Below, piece by piece: positions 23,146 to 31,302 of a stretch of 64,000 nt of DNA. Below the pieces are notes generated by a model. The model had not been told where the DNA came from. It made no database searches and saw nothing but the letters and a program-made list of their open reading frames with translations. The translations under genes were made by a program, and so were the position numbers. The first letter of the stretch is position 1, and every line of letters begins with the position of its first letter. The DNA is from Geothermobacter ehrlichii (GTDB taxonomy: Bacteria > Desulfobacterota > Desulfuromonadia > Desulfuromonadales > Geothermobacteraceae): contig NZ_VNIB01000015.1 of assembly GCF_008124615.1 (NCBI RefSeq), forward strand, positions 23,730 through 87,729, in the 5' to 3' direction.

Positions 23146-24246
23146 TCCGGGGTCGCAACCCCGGAGCAACCGCATCCGACCGCAGGCCGCAAGCAAAATC
23201 AAAAGCAAAACCGGCGGGACGCGCCCCGCCAGGCGCCTTACTTTTTTCAGCGCGAAAAAAGTAAGCAAAAACGCTTGTTTTTATTTCTGCCACGAAGGTC
23301 TGTGGCCCTTTTCAACCAGTTGCCCAGACAGACCGCCCTTTCTTCGTGACCACAAAAAAAGCATCGTTCCCGGGCTCGCTGCGCTCACACGGGCCAGTTT
23401 GTTCGGAGGTGCCCCAACGGAATGCCCGTCCTGGCACAACCGTTCCCGTCGGGGCCGCGGCGGTGCGGTCTGGCCCATCGAGCGGCCTGCCGCTCGTTTG
23501 GAAAGCCTTTCTGCCGGCCCGATGAGCCGGCGTTCCGGGTTGAGCCGACGTTGTAATGACCCACCGAACCCTCGCAACAGCAATGCCCGCCGCAGGCGCA
23601 GGGCCCTTTTCTGCGTCCTCTTTTGGGCCGGCAAAAGAGGACGGCGCCGTCCGGGGGCGCAACCCCGGATCAACATCCATCGACCGCAAGGTCGCAAACC
23701 ATCAAAAGCAAAACCGGCGGGTCGCGCCCCGCCAGGCGCCTTACTTTTTTCAGCGCGAAAAAAGTAAGCAAAAACGCTTCTTTCTATTTCTTCCGCGAAG
23801 GTCTGTGGCCCTTTTCAACCAGTTGCCCAGACAGACCGCCCTTTCGCCGTGACCACAAAAAAAGCATCGTTCCCGGTCTCGCTGCGCTCACACGGGCCAG
23901 GCGGTTCGGAGCGGCCCCATATTGTATCGCTTGTCTCGACAACAACCGTTCCCGTCGGAGCTGAGGCGGTGCGGTCTGGCCCATCGAGCGGCCTGCCGCT
24001 CGTTGGGAAAGCCTTTCTGCTTGCCCGAAGAGCCGGCGTTCCGGGTTGAGCCGACGTTGTAACGACCCACCGACCACTCGCAACAGCAATGCCCGCCGCA
24101 GGCGTAAGGCCCTTTTCTGCGTCCTCTTTTGGGCCGGCAAAAGAGTAAGGCGTCGTCCGGGGACGCAACCCCGGATCAGCCTCCATCGACCGAAGGTCGC
24201 AAACAAAATCAAAAGGAAAACCGGCGGGACGCGCCCCGCCAGGTGC
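23146..24246 (-). repeat. Structured 505-bp repeat array, locus 1 (inverted)
   Basis: Two complete modules in the orientation opposite to loci 2-4 (23193-23697 and 23698-24202, each 505 bp), with partial modules at both ends. Each module contains the same ordered hairpins as elsewhere: GGCGGG/CCCGCC, CTTACTTTTTTC/GAAAAAAGTAAG, GAGCGG/CCGCTC, the CGTCCTCTTTT-type long hairpin, CCGGGG/CCCCGG and GACC/GGTC. The second long hairpin has mismatched arms (one CGTCC-type, one CTTAC-type), like a recombinant. Several open frames up to about 290 codons cross it on both strands, but they differ between copies and look accidental. The array fills the gap between the ftsZ terminator and the radical SAM gene. 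Confidence 0.88.
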
Positions 24247-24312
24247 CAGTAAAACGTTGAACTCCCGCAAGCCTTCTTTACCCTCACCCCTTTCCCGTGC
24301 CAAGATAACCAC

Positions 24313-26037
24313 ATGGCATCGCAGAAACTGATCAAGAAGGCCCGGAGGCGGTTGGCGGAAGAGACCGGCTGTCGCGCCAACCCCTGGGGCGGCCGGCTGA
24401 GCGTCGCCCTGGTCTTTCCGAACACCTACGCCCAGGCGATGAGCAACCTCGGTTTTCTGACCGTCTACCAGCTGCTCAACAACCGCGAGGACTGCCTGGC
24501 CGAGCGCTTCTTTCTGCCCGATCCGGCCGATTTGCGCGAACATCGGCGCACCGACACGCCGCTCTTTTCGCTGGAAAGTGGCCGGTCGCTGACCGACTTC
24601 GATCTGGTCGCCTTTTCCATCTCCTTCGAGAACGACTACCTCAATCTGCCGACGCTGTTCGAGCTCGGCCGGCTGCCGCTGTGGCGCCGGGAACGGACGC
24701 GGCGCCATCCGCTGGTGGTTTGCGGTGGCGTCTGCGCTTTTCTCAATCCCGAGCCGCTGGCCGACATCATGGATCTCTTCGTCGTCGGGGAAGGGGAAGT
24801 AATCTTGCCACCGATGCTCGAGGTTCTACAGACGGGTAGCGGCCGGCAGGAACTGCTGGAGGAACTGTCCCGGATTCCCGGGGTCTATGTTCCCGCCGCC
24901 TATGGCGAGCGGCTGCTTGCCGACGGCGGCCGCATGGCCGGAGATCCCCTCGGCGGCGCGCCGGCCCGGGTTCGCCGGCAGTGGCTGCGCGATCTCGATG
25001 TTCATCCGACGGTCGCCGCGGTTCAGACCCGGCAGACCGAGTTCGGCGACATGTACCTGATGGAGGTCTCGCGGGGGTGCGGTCGCGGTTGCCGTTTCTG
25101 CGCCGCCGGCTATCTCTACCTGCCGCCGCGCGAGCGCAGCCTCGACCGGCTGGCGCGGCAGGCGGAACAGGGACTGTGCCACCGGGAGCGCATCGGCCTG
25201 GTCGGGGCTGCGGTGTCCGACTATTCACGGCTGGAGGAGCTGAGCCGCTTGATCCTCGAGCGCCAGGGATGCATTTCGGTAGCCAGCCTGCGCATCGACT
25301 CCCTCACCGCCGACGAGGTCGCCACCCTGCATGCCTCCGGCCACAAGACTCTGGCCCTGGCGCCGGAAGCAGGCAGCCAGCGGCTGCGCGACGCCATCAA
25401 CAAGCAGTTGACCGAGGAGCAGATTCTGCGCGCGGTCGACCTGCTGGGTGAGGCGGGCATCCAGAACCTCAAACTCTATTTCCTGGTCGGACTGCCCGGC
25501 GAAAGCGAGGCCGATCTGGACGAAACCGAGGCGCTGATCGCTGCCATCCACCGCCGCTGGCAGGAGCATGGCCGGCATCGCGGGCAGATGGGACGGCTGA
25601 TCCTGTCGGTCAATCCCTTCATCCCCAAGCCGGTGACGCCGCTGCAGTGGATGCCGCTGGCCCGGCCGGAGACGCTGAAGCGGGCGCGGAAACGGCTGCG
25701 CGACCTGGTCGGGCGGCTGGCCAACACCGAACTTAACTTCGAGTCGCCCCGTTCGGCTCTGCTGCAGGCCTTTCTTTCCCGCGCCGACCGCCGGGCCGCC
25801 GGCCTGCTGCCCGACCTGGCGGCAGGGCGGCATCTCGAAGACTGTTGCCGCGAGGCGGGGATCGATCTGGCGGCGCAGCTCTATCGGGAACGGGCCGGTG
25901 ACGAGCCATTGCCCTGGGATATTGTCGATATCGGCGTCGACCGCGCGGTGCTGCTCGAGGAATATCGACGCTATTGCGCCGGGCGGCTGACGCCGCCCTG
26001 CCGTCCGGACTGTCGTCGCTGCGGGGTGTGTGGCTGA
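24313..26037 (+). CDS. B12-binding-type radical SAM protein (TIGR03960-like)
   Basis: A 574-residue radical SAM enzyme of unknown reaction. The [4Fe-4S] motif CGRGCRFC (CX3CX2C) lies near residue 258 in EVSRGCGRGCRFCAAG. The preceding ~200 residues resemble a cobalamin-binding-like fold (VALVFPNTYAQAMSNLGFLT). Further TIM-barrel landmarks are APEAGSQRLRDAINKQLTE and LYFLVGLPGESEADLDE, and the protein ends in a cysteine-rich tail CRPDCRRCGVCG. In relatives the gene is often fused or adjacent to a DUF2344 partner and ribonuclease G/L21 genes. None of these is here: the next gene is an outer-membrane barrel. Function unknown. Confidence 0.82.
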   Translation: MASQKLIKKARRRLAEETGCRANPWGGRLSVALVFPNTYAQAMSNLGFLTVYQLLNNREDCLAERFFLPDPADLREHRRTDTPLFSLESGRSLTDFDLVAFSISFENDYLNLPTLFELGRLPLWRRERTRRHPLVVCGGVCAFLNPEPLADIMDLFVVGEGEVILPPMLEVLQTGSGRQELLEELSRIPGVYVPAAYGERLLADGGRMAGDPLGGAPARVRRQWLRDLDVHPTVAAVQTRQTEFGDMYLMEVSRGCGRGCRFCAAGYLYLPPRERSLDRLARQAEQGLCHRERIGLVGAAVSDYSRLEELSRLILERQGCISVASLRIDSLTADEVATLHASGHKTLALAPEAGSQRLRDAINKQLTEEQILRAVDLLGEAGIQNLKLYFLVGLPGESEADLDETEALIAAIHRRWQEHGRHRGQMGRLILSVNPFIPKPVTPLQWMPLARPETLKRARKRLRDLVGRLANTELNFESPRSALLQAFLSRADRRAAGLLPDLAAGRHLEDCCREAGIDLAAQLYRERAGDEPLPWDIVDIGVDRAVLLEEYRRYCAGRLTPPCRPDCRRCGVCG

Positions 26038-26109
26038 GCCTCTGTGCCCCCGTCTCAAACGCAGCTCCGGGATCGTGTTTTCTCCCTCCTTTTTTGCCCA
26101 TCCCCCTCC

Positions 26110-26137
26110 TTGCCAGTCGACAAACACCTGCTAAGAT
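26110..26137 (+). promoter_or_regulatory. Possible promoter of the cytochrome cluster
   Basis: TTGCCA (26110-26115) and TAAGAT (26132-26137) are separated by 16 bases, 155 bases before the barrel gene. The leader between them and the gene contains a small hairpin (ATCCGG...CCGGAT near 26168-26190). I looked for the GEMM riboswitch core found before many Geobacter cytochrome genes and did not find it. Confidence 0.3.
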
Positions 26138-26291
26138 TACCGGGTAAGTTATGTATTGTTGAGACTGATCCGGGTTCTTTCGGTCCGGATGCAGGTTAAA
26201 CGGTTGTTGCCCGTTGTTAGGGCCGTCTCCCCGCAGGTTTTCAAATTCGCATCAACCGCCGGCGTGCGCCGTGCGGGCGAGGAGGTTCACC

Positions 26292-27578
26292 ATGAGTGTG
26301 CGTTGCTGTCTGGCCAAGGCTGCCCCGCTGTGTGCCCTGGTTCTGCTCCTGTTCGTGCCCGGGCCGGCTCAAGCCGTGGAGCTGCGTATCCAGTCGGATA
26401 CCATCGTTCGCGGTTTCGAACGCGATCCCGGCACCGGAACCGACGAAGCGGTCATTCCCGGTTACGAATACCTCCAGGCCGATGTCGGTTCCCTGAGCGA
26501 GGCCGGTCTGTCCTTCCACTTCTACGGCTGGGGGCGGGCGGATTTAGCCGACAATGGCTTCTACAGCGACACCACGGCCGGCGAAATACTCTACGGCTAC
26601 CTCCAGTACCGGGATTCCGCGACGGGACTGCAGGCCCGGCTCGGTCGGCAGTACCTGTTCGCCGGTGTCAGCAACGAGGCGGTCGACGGTCTGAGCCTGG
26701 CCGCCGACCTGGGGCCCCTCTTTTTCCTCAGTCTCTATGGCGGCCAGCCGGTCGGTCTCGATTCGACCGGGGGCAGGGACGGCGACAGCATCTACGGCGG
26801 TCGTCTGGCCGTGCATGTCGCCGACTGGGGCGATGTCGGCTTCTCCTACAAGAATATCGACAACGACAGCGACACCGCCGAACAGATGGCCGGCATCGAT
26901 CTTTCGCTCTATCTGCCCGGCGGCATCAGTCTGTTCGGCAATTCGGTCCGCAACCTGGAGACGGACGGCTGGGCCGAGCATTCCTGGGAGCTTCAGTACG
27001 ACATGGGAGCCTGGCGGTTGCGGCCTCTGGTGTCGATGTTTGAATACAGCGATTACTTCGGCACCGGTGCCAATGCCGTCAATCCCTTCCGCTTTCTGGC
27101 GGCGAGCGGCGAAAAGATCACCGTTTACGGCGCCGATCTCACCCGTCGGGGCGAGGTCTGGACCCTGGGGGGCAAGGTGCGTGCCTATTCCTACGACCAG
27201 GCCGGCGACAACGCCTATTATGCGGTTCTCGCTTCCTGGCACGGAGAGGAAGATACCGAACTGGGCGGCGAACTCGGTTTCATGGACGGCGACACCGACC
27301 GGCAGGGGTATGGGCAGGCCCGGCTCTATGCCTATGTCGGGGGATTGCGCGGCCGCTGCTGGGTCGACTTCGTCTCCGGTGACCTGGTCTACTACTGGTA
27401 TGATCAGTCGATTTACGGGGAGGATGCCTCGTTCTTCGTCTCTTTCGGTACCGGCCGCACCTTTCTCGACGGTGCCCTGCAGTTGAAGGTTTCGGGTGAC
27501 TACAGCAGCGATCCCTACTTCGATGACGATGTGCGCGGCCTGTTCACCCTGACCTATGCCTATGACCACGGCCAGTGA
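26292..27578 (+). CDS. Outer-membrane beta-barrel of a porin-cytochrome conduit
   Basis: A 428-residue secreted protein with a signal peptide (hydrophobic ALVLLLFVPGPAQA, cleavage after about residue 28). The mature part is rich in alternating aromatic/polar beta strands: LSFHFYGWGRADL, EILYGYLQYRD, VGFSYKNIDND, ending with LFTLTYAYDHGQ. There are about twenty strand-like segments, and the C-terminus is barrel-like. GAGGAGG lies just upstream of the ATG. Two multihaem lipoproteins follow directly, the order barrel / small cytochrome / large cytochrome seen in Geobacter omb-oma-omc conduits that carry electrons through the outer membrane. The specific family is not recognised; the role is inferred from fold and neighbours. 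Confidence 0.75.
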   Translation: MSVRCCLAKAAPLCALVLLLFVPGPAQAVELRIQSDTIVRGFERDPGTGTDEAVIPGYEYLQADVGSLSEAGLSFHFYGWGRADLADNGFYSDTTAGEILYGYLQYRDSATGLQARLGRQYLFAGVSNEAVDGLSLAADLGPLFFLSLYGGQPVGLDSTGGRDGDSIYGGRLAVHVADWGDVGFSYKNIDNDSDTAEQMAGIDLSLYLPGGISLFGNSVRNLETDGWAEHSWELQYDMGAWRLRPLVSMFEYSDYFGTGANAVNPFRFLAASGEKITVYGADLTRRGEVWTLGGKVRAYSYDQAGDNAYYAVLASWHGEEDTELGGELGFMDGDTDRQGYGQARLYAYVGGLRGRCWVDFVSGDLVYYWYDQSIYGEDASFFVSFGTGRTFLDGALQLKVSGDYSSDPYFDDDVRGLFTLTYAYDHGQ

Positions 27579-27607
27579 TGCCGTCTGTGCCTGACAGGAG
27601 TTTTGCC

Positions 27608-28084
27608 ATGCTGAAACGAATCCCTGTTTCTCCCGTTCTCGTTCTGGTTGTCCTGGCCGGTCTGCTGGCGGCCTGTGCCAGTCTTGGCGGCGGTCTGGAG
27701 CTTCCCGTCAGCCATCCTTCGGCGGCGGACCTCGGTGAGAAGCCCGTGTCCTGCACCAATTGCCACGATTCCGCCGACGGTCCCATCCGCTTCGAACGTT
27801 TCGTGCATGGTCCGTACTGGGGGGAGAGCCACAGGCAGGCGGCCTACCAGCAGGACAGGGTATGCGCCATGTGCCATCAGACCAGTTTCTGTAACGATTG
27901 CCATGCCACCCGGGTGGAGCTGAAGCCTTCGCTCAAGGACCAGACCGGCACCCGTCGGCGGATGCCGCACCGGGGCGACTATCTGAGTCGGCACCGGATC
28001 GACGGCAGGGTGGATCCGACCTCCTGTTTCCGCTGCCACGGCAATCCCAAGGCGGCTCGGACCTGCGCGCCCTGTCACGGATGA
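27608..28084 (+). CDS. Five-haem c-type cytochrome lipoprotein
   Basis: A 158-residue predicted lipoprotein: signal peptide with lipobox LLAACA, cysteine near residue 22. Five CX2CH haem c sites follow: CTNCH, CAMCH, CNDCH, CFRCH and CAPCH, with additional histidines (FVHGPYW, PHRGDYLSRH) as candidate distal ligands. It should face the periplasm or sit in the outer membrane, handing electrons to or from the barrel/large cytochrome encoded on either side. The ATG at 27608 has CAGGAG upstream. The next gene begins 14 bases after its stop. It is smaller than OmaB-type partners (about eight haems), so homology to these is not claimed. Confidence 0.85.
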   Translation: MLKRIPVSPVLVLVVLAGLLAACASLGGGLELPVSHPSAADLGEKPVSCTNCHDSADGPIRFERFVHGPYWGESHRQAAYQQDRVCAMCHQTSFCNDCHATRVELKPSLKDQTGTRRRMPHRGDYLSRHRIDGRVDPTSCFRCHGNPKAARTCAPCHG

Positions 28085-28098
28085 AAGGAGGCCAACGG

Positions 28099-29637
28099 AT
28101 GACGCGATACGGATTCTGGATTCTGGCGGGATTGATACTGGCAGGTTTTGTCGCCGGCTGTTCGAGCGGCAATTCCGACGCGCCGCTGGTCGACCAGGCG
28201 CATCCGGCGGGCTGGATTCATCAGCATGCTGATGCGGCCATGGCCGGCCTGAGCGACTGCCAGCTCTGCCACGGCATCGATTTTACCGGCAGCGGTGGTG
28301 TCATCGGCTGTCTCGACTGCCATTTCGACGGCCCTCCCTTCACCGTGCACCCGGCGGCCTGGACCGATGTCCGGACCGATCACCAGGGATTTGCCGGAAA
28401 TTACAGCTGGACCACCTGCGCCACCGCGGCCTGTCACGGTGTCGAACTGGGTGGCGGGACGGTCGGCCCGAGCTGTTTCAACAGTTCGACCCAGTGTCAT
28501 GCGGCCACGGGTGGCGACCCGCCGGCACCGCATGTGGTCCCTTACCCAACCGTTGCGACGGATCCCGACTTTCACGGCACCGACGCCAAGGCCGACCTGG
28601 TCTACTGTCGCAACTGTCACGGCCGGCCGCTGAACGATTTCCGTGGCGGTTTCGTCGCCGACCTGTTCGCCGACGCCACGCCGGAAATCAACACCAACGG
28701 CAACTGCAGCCTTTGCCATCCGGAGGCCACCGCCCATCCGGCGGATTGGGATGGCGTCGATACGACCCTGGCACATTTCTCCTCCGGCAACCTGGTTGGC
28801 GCCTGCACCCTCTGTCACAATCTGACCGTGGACACCACCCCCGGCAACACGACCGCCGGTCCCTTTGCCGGGGCGCCGAGCTGCTTTTCTGCGTCGTGGG
28901 ACAGCCCCAACGGCACCAGCGGCTGCCATGCTGACGGCCCCACGCCGCACACCCTCGATGGCAGCTACCTCGCCGGCAGTGTGCACGGACCCGACGCCAA
29001 GGCCGATCTTGATCACTGTCGTGATTGCCACGGTGACACGACGACGGATGTCAATCCGCGCTACAACAAGCTGATCACCGACGTCAACGCCACCGGCAGC
29101 ATCGTCAATCCCGGCAACGGCTGCGAGGGGTGCCACAACGACGCCACCGCCCATCCGTCCATCGGGGTCGGCATGGGGCTCGGCAACGAGAGGGAGGTGG
29201 TCAACTGGTACGATGTACCCGGACAGCGCCACAACGACGCAAACATCTCCGCCACAACCTGCGGACTGTGCCATTCGGAGATCGGCTCCGGCAATGTCGG
29301 CGGGCTTTGCACCGGCTGTCATGTCAGTGTCCCCACCGGCGCCAACGCTTCCGGCTGCGTCTCCTGCCACGGCGCGCCGCCGGACGGAGCGACCGCGCCC
29401 AACCGGGTTGGTCGTCACGACAAGAAAGACCATCAGGTCTCCTGTGACGTCTGCCACACCAATAACGGACCCGGTTCGGCGGCGCATTTCACCCGTCCGC
29501 CGGATCCGCAGCGGGCTGATCTGAAGAATCAGGTCGATGCAGTGGACGGGGATCTGACCTTTACGCTCGATGCCAGCAATGTCACCTGCACCAATACATG
29601 TCACGGGAAGAACCATAACAACGAAACCTGGTATTGA
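28099..29637 (+). CDS. Large multihaem c-type cytochrome lipoprotein
   Basis: A 512-residue predicted outer-membrane lipoprotein (AGFVAGCSSG lipobox, cysteine near residue 17). I count eleven CX2CH sites (CQLCH, CLDCH, CRNCH, CSLCH, CTLCH, CRDCH, CEGCH, CGLCH, CTGCH, CVSCH, CDVCH). There are also atypical sites: CATAACH (CX4CH), CTNTCH (CX3CH) and two histidines preceded by widely spaced cysteine pairs (STQCH, TSGCH). The CX4CH...CX2CH arrangement matches the Geobacter-type domain TIGR01904. GGAGG precedes the ATG at 28099. Likely the surface-exposed terminal reductase/oxidase of the conduit; the electron partner outside the cell is unknown. A terminator follows directly. Confidence 0.88.
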   Translation: MTRYGFWILAGLILAGFVAGCSSGNSDAPLVDQAHPAGWIHQHADAAMAGLSDCQLCHGIDFTGSGGVIGCLDCHFDGPPFTVHPAAWTDVRTDHQGFAGNYSWTTCATAACHGVELGGGTVGPSCFNSSTQCHAATGGDPPAPHVVPYPTVATDPDFHGTDAKADLVYCRNCHGRPLNDFRGGFVADLFADATPEINTNGNCSLCHPEATAHPADWDGVDTTLAHFSSGNLVGACTLCHNLTVDTTPGNTTAGPFAGAPSCFSASWDSPNGTSGCHADGPTPHTLDGSYLAGSVHGPDAKADLDHCRDCHGDTTTDVNPRYNKLITDVNATGSIVNPGNGCEGCHNDATAHPSIGVGMGLGNEREVVNWYDVPGQRHNDANISATTCGLCHSEIGSGNVGGLCTGCHVSVPTGANASGCVSCHGAPPDGATAPNRVGRHDKKDHQVSCDVCHTNNGPGSAAHFTRPPDPQRADLKNQVDAVDGDLTFTLDASNVTCTNTCHGKNHNNETWY

Positions 29638-29652
29638 TGGGTGAATGGCCAC

Positions 29653-29684
29653 AAAAAAACGGCCCCGGAAGGGGCCGTTTTTTT
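29653..29684. terminator. Bidirectional intrinsic terminator
   Basis: AAAAAAACGGCCCC / GGGGCCGTTTTTTT with a GGAA loop. This symmetrical hairpin has a T-run on both strands and lies between the convergent cytochrome (+) and tatA-like (-) genes, so it can serve both. Confidence 0.92.
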
Positions 29685-29715
29685 GTGTGCGAGCCGCGAA
29701 ACGCGATTTTCGATT

Positions 29716-29958
29716 CTAGCTTCTCGAACCGTGATTCCTGCCTTCACTTTTGGCCGCTTCTTCTTTCCTTTCCCCTTTTTCCCCGGTGGCGACCCGTCGC
29801 AAAAGGCTGGTCGGGTCGAGCAGGTTGCGTTTGGTCTCGTCGACTTTGCGGGCGATACCGAACAGCTTGCCGGCCATGGCGGCGGCACGCCCGGGCCCCA
29901 GCGCCAGAATCAGCACCAGCAGCAACAGGGCTATTTCCATCCAGCCGAATCCAAACAT
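29716..29958 (-). CDS. tatA: TatA/TatB-family translocase subunit
   Basis: An 80-residue single-span membrane protein. The N-terminal helix (WMEIALLLLVLILALGPGR) is followed by an amphipathic helix (AAAMAGKLFGIARKVDETK) and a charged tail (EKGERKEEAAKSEGR). This is the Twin-arginine translocation TatA/B architecture, with the conserved glycine-proline hinge GPG. The ATG at 29958 was chosen because the membrane helix starts right after it. No tatC is in the window, so the subunit may act with a system encoded elsewhere; whether it is TatA or TatB cannot be decided. Confidence 0.75.
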   Translation of the reverse strand: MFGFGWMEIALLLLVLILALGPGRAAAMAGKLFGIARKVDETKRNLLDPTSLLRRVATGEKGERKEEAAKSEGRNHGSRS

Positions 29959-30109
29959 GTCGGCATGGTACCCCGGAGAGCGCGGGCAGGCAAGGATGGA
30001 CAAGATTTTTTTCTTGCGCTATTCTGACCGTAATTGTCAGCTATTGGTCTGGGAGGCAGAGGAGTCAGGAGTCAGGCGTCCTGAATTCCCTATCCAAAGG
30101 ATTTCTCAC

Positions 30110-31171
30110 ATGAACGTCGAACAGATGAAACTGGTGCTGAAGGAGATTCTGTCCAAGACTGATCTCACGCCCTGCATCGTCGGCCATCGCGGCGTCGGCA
30201 AGACCGCCGGTATCATTCAGGCGGTGCGTGACCTCGGTCGGCGTTATGTCTCGTTGCGGCTGGGACAGATGGAGGTCGGCGACCTGGTCGGTATCCCCTA
30301 CCGCGAAGGGGATGTGATGCGCTGGTCGCGGCCGGGCTGGTGGCCCGCCGATGACGATCCGGAAACGGTCGTTCACTGCGACGAGCTGAACCGTGCCCAG
30401 CAGGAGGATACCCTGCAGGCGATCTTTCAGTTCGTCGAGCCCCCGGCGGAAGGGATGTGCCGCGCCCTGCATACCCACCGCCTGCATCCGAAACATCGGG
30501 TGGTGGTTTCGATCAATCCGCCCGATGGCAGTTACCAGGTTGCCACCCTCGACCGGGCACTGCTCGACCGGATGGTCCTGATCTATGTCGAAACCGATTA
30601 CCAGTGCTGGGCGGGTTATGCCCGGCGGCAGAATTTCGATGCCGAAGTGCAGGACTTTCTCGCCGCCAGCCCTGCGTTGCTGGCCCGCCAGGGCAACCCG
30701 CTCGACCTGCAGGTGGAGCCGACGGAGCGCGCCTGGGAGATGGTCAGCACCCTGCGCCGGCATTGCCGGCTGCCGCGCGAGCTGGAGATGGAAGTCTACG
30801 CCGGCGTCGTCGGCCGGGAGGCGGCGGTGGCCTTTCTGCGCTGGTGCCAGGAACGGCGGCAGCGACCGGTGACGGCACGGGAGATCCTCGATTCCTGGCC
30901 CCAGGTGGCCGATCGCTGCCGGGCCCAGAGCCATGACGCCCAGGCCGCCACCCTGGGTAGCCTGGTCAGCGAGCTGCAATTGCGGTCGGAGCTGGCCGGG
31001 GAACAGGAGAAAAACCTGGTCGCCTATATCGATTCGCTGCCGCGGGATTTGCGCTTCGGACTGGTCAAGAGCCTGCTCAAGATCCCGCCGGTGGCGGCGG
31101 TGCTGGCCAAGGACGAGTATGATGCCGTGGTCTACGAGGCGATCGCGGCGCTGAGCCGCGAGGCGTCCTGA
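30110..31171 (+). CDS. MoxR-type AAA+ ATPase
   Basis: A 353-residue AAA+ ATPase. Walker A is CIVGHRGVGKTAGI (near residue 23), Walker B is TVVHCDELNRAQQED, and sensor-1 lies in RVVVSINPPDGSYQVATLDR. MoxR ATPases act as chaperones that mature or remodel partner proteins, usually ones with a VWA domain, and the next gene encodes exactly such a partner. The ATG at 30110 is the first methionine of the conserved N-terminus (NVEQMKLVLKEIL). The gap to the VWA gene holds a palindromic repeat. Confidence 0.85.
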   Translation: MNVEQMKLVLKEILSKTDLTPCIVGHRGVGKTAGIIQAVRDLGRRYVSLRLGQMEVGDLVGIPYREGDVMRWSRPGWWPADDDPETVVHCDELNRAQQEDTLQAIFQFVEPPAEGMCRALHTHRLHPKHRVVVSINPPDGSYQVATLDRALLDRMVLIYVETDYQCWAGYARRQNFDAEVQDFLAASPALLARQGNPLDLQVEPTERAWEMVSTLRRHCRLPRELEMEVYAGVVGREAAVAFLRWCQERRQRPVTAREILDSWPQVADRCRAQSHDAQAATLGSLVSELQLRSELAGEQEKNLVAYIDSLPRDLRFGLVKSLLKIPPVAAVLAKDEYDAVVYEAIAALSREAS

Positions 31172-31203
31172 AAAACGTTGACCACCCGTTCGCTTTGCTC
31201 ACT

Positions 31204-31285
31204 GGAGACACCGAGCGACGAGAGAACCGATGGGGCTGAGCACGAAGCGTTTTCGGTTGCCTTTTCTCTGTGCCTCCGTGTCTCC
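31204..31285. repeat. Palindromic intergenic repeat (CTCCGTGTCTCC type)
   Basis: GGAGACACCGAG at 31204-31215 pairs with CTCCGTGTCTCC at 31274-31285 (one mismatch), enclosing about 58 bases. The right arm belongs to the widely dispersed 'CTCTGTGCCTCCGTGTCTCCGTGG' style of intergenic repeats. It sits inside the MoxR-VWA operon, occupying most of its 131-base gap. A related copy is at 36838-36940. Confidence 0.6.
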
Positions 31286-31302
31286 GTGGTGAAATTTTCA
31301 GA

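Noticed and set aside
23007..24425. Several open frames of 100-290 codons on both strands in the repeat array
   Set aside because: Same peptide strings turn up in different frames at other loci and none has a ribosome site or known domain; the conserved feature is base pairing, not protein.
26138..26291. A cyclic dinucleotide (GEMM) riboswitch before the cytochrome cluster
   Set aside because: The characteristic core (GACGCAAAGCC-like segment and paired helices) is not present.
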